Shown here one piece after another: positions 1 to 5,750 of a DNA stretch of 7,807 nt. A model generated the notes under the pieces. That model worked only from the letters and a program-made list of their open reading frames with translations, was not told where the DNA came from and made no database searches. Positions within the stretch are counted from its first letter, which is position 1, and the number at the start of each line of letters is the position of its first letter. Made by a program: the position numbers and the translations under genes. The DNA comes from Pseudomonadota bacterium (GTDB lineage: Bacteria > Pseudomonadota > Alphaproteobacteria > Micropepsales > Micropepsaceae): contig JANYBR010000024.1 of NCBI GenBank assembly GCA_025360685.1, positions 1 through 7,807 on the forward strand. Reading direction: 5' to 3'.

Positions 1-2
1 AC

Positions 3-212
3 GAATGGCCGTGGTCGTTTCCGATGCCCGATACGAACGGTGCGTTTACCGCGTACGGAATGACTGACGCTACGAACGCCACGGGCGCGTTTGCGCGACC
101 GGGCGCAAACGTGAATTCGAACGATAATGGAATTTGGAACGACGCGAGCTACGACGTGCTGAAAGCGACGAATGTCGCTCAAGGTCAAGTGAGCCGCCCT
201 CGGCACGCCTAA
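3..212 (+). CDS. Unrecognised partial reading frame at window edge
   Basis: The frame is open from the left edge and stops with TAA at 210-212, giving at least 69 residues; the first internal ATG is at 24. The peptide is poor in charged residues and rich in Asn, Ala, Gly and Thr, with a loosely repeated TN-(x)-GAF pattern (TNGAF, then TNATGAF) and a stretch NSNDNGIWND. This resembles secreted, surface or phage-structural proteins more than an enzyme, but I recognise no family. The reverse strand also has an open frame here, so coding capacity is uncertain. If real, it is the C-terminal end of a gene beginning outside the window. Confidence 0.25.
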   Translation, partial: EWPWSFPMPDTNGAFTAYGMTDATNATGAFARPGANVNSNDNGIWNDASYDVLKATNVAQGQVSRPRHA

Positions 213-542
213 CGGTATCATGTGGCCCGTGCCGTGATTCGAGATCGAGCCGATAGACACGATGCGGGAGCCAATCTTGCTGCGCCCGTCCGGGTGTGGT
301 CAAAACAGCACCTACGAATGGCCTATATCTTTACCCCCCCGCGAACACGCGAGGGAGGAAAGAATTGACGCACCTCTAGGCACACATCGCGCTTTTGGCC
401 GCGACAGCCTTTGGGACTTATTGACGATGTCAAAAGGTCAGCGGCAGCGTAAATCGATCGCACCGAGACCAGAACAAATGTAGAACAAAAATCGATGCGG
501 CGCAAGGCGCTGCGCTGAGTTTCAACGGAACAGGTTTGAGCG
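213..542. other. Gene-free stretch upstream of the YdeI-like gene
   Basis: I see no convincing gene here. It holds an imperfect GC-rich hairpin at about 334-357 (CCCCGCG, loop AACA, CGCGAGGG, with one mismatch), which lacks a T-run on either side and so is a poor intrinsic terminator. At 421-433 there is a small inverted repeat, TTGAC-GAT-GTCAA, whose left half also resembles a -35 element, but no matching -10 box lies at the right distance. The LexA-type box at 472-486 is listed separately. The right end is probably the leader and promoter of the downstream gene. Confidence 0.5.
472..486. promoter_or_regulatory. Putative LexA (SOS) box, alphaproteobacterial type
   Basis: The sequence GAACAAATGTAGAAC is an exact direct repeat GAAC-N7-GAAC, which reads GTTC-N7-GTTC on the other strand. 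This is the established LexA operator of many Alphaproteobacteria, unlike the palindromic CTG-N10-CAG box of E. coli. It ends 56 bases before the ATG of the YdeI-like gene, a normal operator distance, and no other gene start is near on either strand. No clear -35/-10 pair could be assigned. A chance match of eight fixed bases is possible in any one intergenic region, so the call rests on position plus motif. Confidence 0.5.
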
Positions 543-1211
543 ATGCCTAAGGCGAAGCCCGGCCCACCTCCTGCCCGAACGGGGGGCCGCGCGCCGGTCT
601 CGAACGCGGAAGCGATCCTCGGCTTCGCGCGCGCCGCCGATTGGCACGCGTGGCTCAAGGCCAATCATGCGCACTCGCGCGGCGTGCGCTTGCGCATCGC
701 GAAAGGCGCGGGCAAGGGGGGCGCATCGAAAGATGTGAGCTATGCCGAGGCGCTCGACGCCGCGCTCGCCTGGGGCTGGATCGACAGCCGCAAGCAGGCG
801 CTCGACGCCGGCGCCTGGATGCAGCGCTTCACGCCGCGCACGGCAAAGAGCCCCTGGTCGAAGATCAACTGCGCCAAGGCCGAAGCGCTGATCGCGGCGG
901 GTCGGATGGCGGTGCCGGGCCTCGCCGAAGTCGCGCGCGCCAAGGCCGACGGCCGCTGGGCGCGCGCTTACGATGGCGCGCGGACATCGCAGGTGCCGGC
1001 CGACCTCGCCGCGGCGCTGGCGCGCAACAAGCGAGCGGGCGCGTTCTTCGCGGCGCTCGACGGCGCCAACCGCTACGCCATTCTCTATCGCGTGCAGACG
1101 GCGAAGAAGGCGGAGACGCGCGCCGAGCGGATCAAGCGGTTCGTGGCGATGTGCGCGCGGGGCGAGCGGGTGCATGAGACAGGGCTTGCGAAGCTGAGAT
1201 CAGGCAAGTGA
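543..1211 (+). CDS. YdeI/OmpD-associated (OmdA) family protein
   Basis: The product has 222 residues and no signal peptide or membrane segment, so it is probably cytoplasmic. It shows the hallmarks of the YdeI/OmpD-associated family: SYAEALDAALAWGWID at residues 66-81, WMQRFTPRTAKSPWSKIN at 92-109, and a C-terminal OmdA-like helical part at about 155-208, including ANRYAILYRVQTAKKAETRAERIKR. Family members are often called bacteriocin-protection or resistance proteins, but the biochemical role is not settled. The N-terminus carries a Pro/Ala/Lys-rich extension of about 18 residues. The start is the ATG at 543, with a CAGG ribosome-binding site at 531-534. A LexA-type box lies just upstream, suggesting DNA-damage induction. 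A 60-base sample at 901-960 is about 80% GC, well above the neighbouring minus-strand block, so this gene belongs to the host backbone. It converges on the nuclease gene with a 25-base gap. Confidence 0.85.
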   Translation: MPKAKPGPPPARTGGRAPVSNAEAILGFARAADWHAWLKANHAHSRGVRLRIAKGAGKGGASKDVSYAEALDAALAWGWIDSRKQALDAGAWMQRFTPRTAKSPWSKINCAKAEALIAAGRMAVPGLAEVARAKADGRWARAYDGARTSQVPADLAAALARNKRAGAFFAALDGANRYAILYRVQTAKKAETRAERIKRFVAMCARGERVHETGLAKLRSGK

Positions 1212-1217
1212 TCACTT
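1206..1217. repeat. 12-bp perfect palindrome over the YdeI-like stop codon
   Basis: AAGTGATCACTT is its own reverse complement and contains the TGA stop (1209-1211) of the YdeI-like gene. It sits at the convergent junction, where the GC-rich host gene ends and the lower-GC defence block begins. It has no loop or T-run, so it is not a standard terminator. It could be a protein-binding or recombination site at the cassette edge, or chance. Confidence 0.35.
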
Positions 1218-1236
1218 CGTGGCAGGCTCTAAATCG

Positions 1237-2049
1237 TCAATTTCCTGGCCCCACCAATACGATCGGTGTCCACGACAGTTCCGCGCGCGATACCCGGAAG
1301 TGAAGCTCTACGTCCTTTTGGGTGAAAAAAGGTCTGGTCATATAAATAACCGCAAAAAAAGAGCGCCAAGAAGGATCGTTTCCGTACCCTTTCATGTCGG
1401 CGCTAATTCCGTCCAGCGCCGTCTTCACTTCTTGCTCACTCGATGCGAATTTATATTCGGCAGCCGCCATCAACGACGGAACGCCGATGTCCGGCTTGTA
1501 CACTTTCATCGGTTTGTTGATCGAAACGTCTTTCGTCGCATCTCGAAAAGCGTACGAAACAATTGCCAAAACCTCGTTTCGCACAGTAAGCTCTTTTTTG
1601 GGTTCGAGGCCTCGTTCATGAATTATCTTGGACGTGTTCTCCAAGATGGTGCGAAACACTTCCAAACCAGTGATCGCGTTACCTCTGACCATCACCGACA
1701 ACGGCTCAAATAGCACGCTTGCCTGATACAGTGCGTCGCAACCGAAACTCCCGTCGTCGTATGGGGAGACGATCAGCTCAGATAATTTTCCCCGAGACGA
1801 TTCCAACTTCTCGCTAATCTTGTCGACAAATTTTGGAAGGTTGAGTCGCTCTGCAAGGATGCCGCAATCGCGATAAGTCTTCTCAACATTGTGCTTCAGT
1901 ACATCACTCTCCAGTACGAACTCCTCTTCTTGCTCGGGGTGCGCCCCGGTATTTTGATCGATCCAGTTGCCAAGCTTTCGAACGGAAGCTTCGGCCTCTT
2001 GGAGTGTGTCGCTGATATGATCAGCGAGCAGTATTTCCTCTCTGTTCAT
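1237..2049 (-). CDS. Putative PD-(D/E)XK nuclease, third gene of SIR2-HerA block
   Basis: The product is 270 residues from the chosen start. The N-terminal two-thirds look mainly helical and match no family I recognise. The C-terminus has a plausible PD-(D/E)XK core: a candidate helix acidic residue E159, then KPDIGVPSLMAAAEYKF with D187, E198 and K200, followed by a helix and strand (about 203-238, including SADMKGYGNDPSWRSFFAVIY). That layout resembles the C-terminal nuclease domain of DpnII/MboI-like proteins. Such a fold would cut DNA with Mg2+. The start is the ATG at 2049, because it has a strong AAGGA ribosome-binding site (2058-2062, spacing 8). The frame is open further, to a TTG at 2214 and an ATG at 2145, but these have weaker or no sites. 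It lies 210 bases downstream of the HerA gene on the same strand and shares its lower GC. Likely an extra effector of that system; the assignment is from motifs and context only. Confidence 0.6.
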   Translation of the reverse strand: MNREEILLADHISDTLQEAEASVRKLGNWIDQNTGAHPEQEEEFVLESDVLKHNVEKTYRDCGILAERLNLPKFVDKISEKLESSRGKLSELIVSPYDDGSFGCDALYQASVLFEPLSVMVRGNAITGLEVFRTILENTSKIIHERGLEPKKELTVRNEVLAIVSYAFRDATKDVSINKPMKVYKPDIGVPSLMAAAEYKFASSEQEVKTALDGISADMKGYGNDPSWRSFFAVIYMTRPFFTQKDVELHFRVSRAELSWTPIVLVGPGN

Positions 2050-2134
2050 CACTAAATTCCTTGCAGTGGCTGCGGCGTTTGCCCGTTGAGAAGTCATGGC
2101 TGGAGCGGGGGTAACTAGCTCTTCAAAGAAATGT

Positions 2135-2175
2135 AGGTACAGCATACCTGTTCCAGGCAGTTCGCCTGCAGGCGA
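2135..2175. repeat. Cluster of three palindromes in the HerA-nuclease gap
   Basis: Three inverted repeats lie almost end to end in the 210-base gap between the HerA stop and the nuclease start. They are AGGTA-cagca-TACCT (2135-2149), CCTG-ttc-CAGG (2147-2157, overlapping the first by three bases), and the perfect 14-mer TCGCCTGCAGGCGA (2162-2175). GCCTG/CAGGC pairings between the second and third units are also possible, so the transcript could take alternative folds. It could be an operator array, a structured RNA element controlling the downstream gene, or an RNA-processing site. No T-run follows, so a simple terminator is unlikely. The repeats are read directly; the function is unknown. 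Confidence 0.5.
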
Positions 2176-2259
2176 CCCGTTCCTGAAATTTCGCTCCAGC
2201 GCACTAAAGGCCAACGGCGCATGGAATTGATATCGGATCCCGAGAGTTTTCCTTGGTTG

Positions 2260-4269
2260 TTACGACGATAGTCCCCAAGCCTCAATGGCAGCCTTCAGGT
2301 CAAAAGCGTCTGTTTCCGTGGTCCACTCGAGATAGGGCGCCGCCGTTTGACTCCATGGGCCTGGTTGAGGGCGATCGAACTGGACGCGCGTCGGAATGTG
2401 AAAGGCGCTCCCAAAGACGATTGCTTCACCGGCACTCAGTATCGTGACCTGATCCAACAGGCGACGTGCTTGCAGCGGAATAATTCTTCGGAAGTGATCT
2501 ATATCGTCGGGATTCTGCAGGCGATGACTAATGAAATTGGCGCATTGGCTAATTATTGTTGGGCTTATTTCGCTGGGCCGTTGGCTTGCGATAATCAGCG
2601 ATAGACCGAATTTTCTACCTTCCTTCGCGATTCGCTCAAACGCCAACCTGGACAGCGTCTGACCGCGGTCTTCATCAGCGCGCGCTGGCCGTGCATAATT
2701 ATGAGCTTCTTCAAGTACGAGCACCCAAGGGTGCTTGTACCGGTCTGCCGCGCGAAGCACCTCTCTAATCTCAAGCAGAATTCGGCCGACTACCGAACAT
2801 GCGTAGGGCAGTACCTCGTGACTCAACATCGACAGGTCGACTATGGAAACGCGCGGGCCCGTTTGTTTGCCGAGTCCAAATTGGGAGAGCCAGTCCTCCA
2901 AACTCGATACCGGAGTTTCTTGATCTTCGTAGTTCAAGAACGCGCGCCAACGCCGATCATCAATTCTTGTTTTCAATCGAAGTTTGAGAGTTGTTAGATG
3001 CGCCTCAACTCGGAATGTATCTTCTCGGGAGACCGAGCGATTTATCAAGGTCGGGTCGCGTAACATTGCTTTTGCGATGAACAGGGGAGAGTCTGCCGTA
3101 CGGACGAGTGTTTCAGCGACGGCCATGTTTTCGGAGATGAGAACACGGATCTTATCTGAGAGGTCGGTGGCCGCCGCTAAAATCTCCGCCTGATTGGTCA
3201 CGACCTCTGTGTTGTATTTGTCCACTCCTCGATGCGAATCGAACAGATCGACGAAGGGTGTCAGATCCAGTCCGGCATTTTGTAAATAGCCGGCAATGGC
3301 ATCCGAATATGATGCTGCACTCTTGCGCTTTAGAGACGGGAGTTCCGCGAGTAACGTCTCGATGGAGCTTAAGGCGCTCTGAAGGCTGTTTGTGGCCGCC
3401 GATCCTAGGGCTTGATTGCCAGCTTTGGCGATTGCCCACCAATCCTTTAGCACCGGCTCCTGCGTTTGTTCAGATGCACTGAGCCAAGCGCAAATCTCTT
3501 CCGCGTTGAAGAACCAGAGGGGAATTCCGAACTCATTGCCATTGAGGTAAATGCGATCAGGTTTGCGCTCATGCGTTGATGCAGTTGATAAGAATGCCCG
3601 ACCATACTCGCCGTTGATATCGATGATGAAGATGTGAGGCTCATTGCCAGCCGCTCCGAGTGCGGCCATCGCCTTCTGGATTAGGCTCGATACCGTGTAG
3701 GATTTGCCCGAGCCTGTGTTTCCGACAATTGCTAATGGTCGGGAAAATAAATCGTTGTAAGATGCCTTTACGGAGCTTCCAGCCTGACCTGTCGGGCTTC
3801 CTACTCTTAGATCGAAATCGAAATCGTCGCCCTGATGGTCATCCGGTTTGTTTCGCCGCGGCGGAGTTTCAAAGAGCGCCTTCATTATGATGGGCGCGCC
3901 GATTTCGGCGGCCGCATCTAAGGTCGGCAATATCGTGATGCCTGGACTAAAAACCAGACGGCCGGATGTTTCTCGTTCGATCGTTCCCAGCAGCTGGACG
4001 TTGGCGACCCGACGCGGCTTCATCAATTCGAGCGTGAGTTCGTCGCCACTGCTCGTATCGAAGCTCTCTCGTGCTTCGAGATCGGTGATGATTCCAATCA
4101 CGACCTGACCGGCGCCTATGGAGAACGTTAGATACGCGTTTATGGCAATTGCAACTTGTGCGCCGTCAACGGTAACTCTCAACGCGGATTTTGTTTCGGG
4201 CAAAAGTTCGACTTTGACGCGAAACCCTTGGACGGCAACGATGTGACCTACAATGCGAGGGTTTTCCAT
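2260..4269 (-). CDS. HerA-type (DUF87) hexameric ATPase of SIR2-HerA defence system
   Basis: The product has 669 residues. The N-terminal 100 or so residues form a beta-rich region like the HAS barrel of HerA proteins. The RecA-like ATPase core has Walker A GNTGSGKS at 183-190, the HerA signature IIDINGEYG at 215-223, Walker B VLVLEEAHNY at 516-525 with catalytic Glu at 520/521, ERIAKEGRKFGL at 545-556, and the sensor-like ASQRPSEI at 561-568. About 290 residues between the second and third motifs form a long helical insertion, also usual in HerA-like proteins. HerA assembles as a hexameric DNA translocase; in Nezha-type systems it binds SIR2 subunits and controls their activity. The ATG start has a GAAGG site overlapping the SIR2 stop, with 11 bases between the genes, so the two are almost certainly co-transcribed and translationally coupled. 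The ATPase motifs look intact, so it is probably functional. Confidence 0.92.
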   Translation of the reverse strand: MENPRIVGHIVAVQGFRVKVELLPETKSALRVTVDGAQVAIAINAYLTFSIGAGQVVIGIITDLEARESFDTSSGDELTLELMKPRRVANVQLLGTIERETSGRLVFSPGITILPTLDAAAEIGAPIIMKALFETPPRRNKPDDHQGDDFDFDLRVGSPTGQAGSSVKASYNDLFSRPLAIVGNTGSGKSYTVSSLIQKAMAALGAAGNEPHIFIIDINGEYGRAFLSTASTHERKPDRIYLNGNEFGIPLWFFNAEEICAWLSASEQTQEPVLKDWWAIAKAGNQALGSAATNSLQSALSSIETLLAELPSLKRKSAASYSDAIAGYLQNAGLDLTPFVDLFDSHRGVDKYNTEVVTNQAEILAAATDLSDKIRVLISENMAVAETLVRTADSPLFIAKAMLRDPTLINRSVSREDTFRVEAHLTTLKLRLKTRIDDRRWRAFLNYEDQETPVSSLEDWLSQFGLGKQTGPRVSIVDLSMLSHEVLPYACSVVGRILLEIREVLRAADRYKHPWVLVLEEAHNYARPARADEDRGQTLSRLAFERIAKEGRKFGLSLIIASQRPSEISPTIISQCANFISHRLQNPDDIDHFRRIIPLQARRLLDQVTILSAGEAIVFGSAFHIPTRVQFDRPQPGPWSQTAAPYLEWTTETDAFDLKAAIEAWGLSS

Positions 4270-4280
4270 TTGCTAAGCCT

Positions 4281-5564
4281 TCAAATTTGCTCCTGGCTGG
4301 AGGACGACAATTGTTTTTCAAAACGGCGGAGCCGTAAGAAGTCGTCGAGCCATTGAACATCGGGCATTATTGTTCGTGAAAAATCGTCGAATGTGGCGGC
4401 AGAGTATGGCGCGGTTTGGAATGAGTTTTCCGTCGCAGTGAGAAGAAACGCGCGCTTGCCTAAGTCTTTGTATCGACGAATCCGATCCAAAATTTGGCTT
4501 TGCGGGTTTGGCTCGACGACTAGCATTACTAGGGACGGATTCATTAGAGCGGTTTCAATGATTCTGGTGACATGGTCGTCACCGAAGCCATAGCCGAGGA
4601 CCAAAAGGAATGTTTGTGGTGCGCCGAGGCGGATCTGAAAGGCCCTGAACAAATGTGCATAAGGCATCGTCAGAGTTTGAGCGAACTTGGTTGACGTCGG
4701 CAAAATGCCAATCGTTTCCAATTCGGCTGGCGAGGCGGAAAGCCTTTGGGCCTTCCCCCCAGGTTCTAAAGCGCCGTACCCCGCGAAACTTTCAAGGTCG
4801 GGGTGCCGCGCTCGCATTTCCCCGTTTTTTTGTTTCCAGTGGATCGATCCGTGGAGCTTGTAGAGGTGTAAGAATTTGTCGAAGCGTCGCACTCGACCTT
4901 CAGCAACTTCCCCAGGGTAATAGATGTCCAAGCCATAGACCGATGGGTCAAAACGAGCGTCTGCGCGGCCTGTGAAGCCATCGAAGTACTGGATGCCAAG
5001 CAACTCCATCGCCTGCTCGAAGAGCGTGTCGTAGTTCAAAGTGAAGAGGTGCGTGCGGCCAAGGTTGCTATCGCGGACAACAAGCTTCGACAGGAATCCA
5101 AGATGCGGAGGAACGTCCGCCGCCGTCATTGCCGTTGGTGAGGTGTCCGGAAGTTGGAGTGCGCATTCGGAGAATATTGCTTTTCCCAATTTGCCAACGA
5201 GCCAATTGAGATCTTCAACGCTGGGTGCGGGCAGATTCTTCCACTGAACACCGCTAAACGGCGCAGTAGGATCGTTGGCCATCTGTGACGCGCTTGATAG
5301 GTATGAAAGCCAATCCTCGAAGCTAGCCTTGTTTTGGCTAGAAGCTTGGCGACTGGTCACAACTCCTTTGATAGGCGCTGGGAGGTCGACGGATGCGAGA
5401 ACGGTGTCGCAGACACCCTTCTCAAGGCTTGCGATTGTCTTTCCCCCGACTGAGACTGAACAGCCAGCGCCGGTCAAGACGACCACGTTTTCCATGCGTA
5501 GCCATTCGGAGATCAAGGCTTGAAGTCGAAGTTTTGCGTCCGGTCCCCTTTTTCCAGCGAGCAA
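4281..5564 (-). CDS. SIR2-domain (SIR2_2) NADase effector of SIR2-HerA defence system
   Basis: This is a SIR2-like protein of the antiphage type, not a classic zinc-containing deacetylase: no CxxC pairs are seen. The NAD-binding motifs occur in order: VVLTGAGCS at 28-36, FTLNYDTLFE at 174-183 with Asn177 and Asp179, LYKLHGSIHW at 234-243 with the presumed catalytic His238, and VLGYGFGDDHV at 322-332. In defence systems such domains hydrolyse NAD, or in SIR2-HerA complexes may also cut DNA, to stop phage growth. It is the first gene of the block, 11 bases ahead of HerA. The start given is the TTG at 5564 (427 residues), but the frame continues upstream with coding-like sequence. A CTG at 5636 has a GGAG site 7 bases ahead of it and would add 24 residues (to 451), so the true N-terminus may be longer. 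No TPR or membrane segment is seen. Confidence 0.9.
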   Translation of the reverse strand: MLAGKRGPDAKLRLQALISEWLRMENVVVLTGAGCSVSVGGKTIASLEKGVCDTVLASVDLPAPIKGVVTSRQASSQNKASFEDWLSYLSSASQMANDPTAPFSGVQWKNLPAPSVEDLNWLVGKLGKAIFSECALQLPDTSPTAMTAADVPPHLGFLSKLVVRDSNLGRTHLFTLNYDTLFEQAMELLGIQYFDGFTGRADARFDPSVYGLDIYYPGEVAEGRVRRFDKFLHLYKLHGSIHWKQKNGEMRARHPDLESFAGYGALEPGGKAQRLSASPAELETIGILPTSTKFAQTLTMPYAHLFRAFQIRLGAPQTFLLVLGYGFGDDHVTRIIETALMNPSLVMLVVEPNPQSQILDRIRRYKDLGKRAFLLTATENSFQTAPYSAATFDDFSRTIMPDVQWLDDFLRLRRFEKQLSSSSQEQI

Positions 5565-5637
5565 ATCTTCAATGGTGCCGTGATCAGATGGACCAATTAG
5601 CCGGTATTTGTCGGCGTCTTCATTGGGTGCGGACAGT

Positions 5638-5669
5638 GGGGTTCTCCGGATTTATTAGTGCAGAACCCC
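5638..5669 (-). promoter_or_regulatory. Inverted repeat at the SIR2 ribosome-binding site
   Basis: Perfect 8-base arms GGGGTTCT (5638-5645) and AGAACCCC (5662-5669) enclose 16 bases. In the minus-strand transcript this can form a hairpin whose 3' arm overlaps the GGAG ribosome-binding site (5644-5647), ending one base before the candidate CTG start. It could be an operator or a translational brake on SIR2. A TATAAG-like -10 lies further upstream at 5697-5702, but no good -35 accompanies it. The whole 5637-5750 gap between the monooxygenase stop and SIR2 has no gene; this is where the defence promoter should be. Confidence 0.45.
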
Positions 5670-5750
5670 GTGTTTCTACGCGGAGTGTGACCTGCACTTA
5701 TATCCAAAGCGTCCTGAGCACGCGAGTGGTAATGGCCTTCCGCGCCTTTT

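Noticed and set aside
1..322. Shared ACGAATGGCC at the window start and at 313-322, both reading EWP in one frame
   Set aside because: Only ten bases are identical and the flanks diverge, so a repeat or a diversity-generating retroelement pair is not supported; no template repeat or reverse transcriptase is present.
334..357. GC-rich hairpin as a transcription terminator
   Set aside because: No T-run follows on either strand and the stem has a mismatch; no gene end of certain identity precedes it.
522..1175. Minus-strand 217-codon frame antisense to the YdeI-like gene
   Set aside because: Arg-rich composition and no motif; the plus strand has the clear family signature.
2260..4269. HerA-like ATPase as a conjugation (VirB4/TraD) or FtsK protein
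   Set aside because: No membrane segments or gamma domain, and the N-terminal barrel, IIDINGEYG and partner gene fit HerA.
4281..5564. SIR2 protein as a classic protein deacetylase
   Set aside because: No zinc-binding cysteine pairs are seen, and the LNYD, LHGS and GYGFGDDH motifs with a HerA neighbour fit the defence NADase type.
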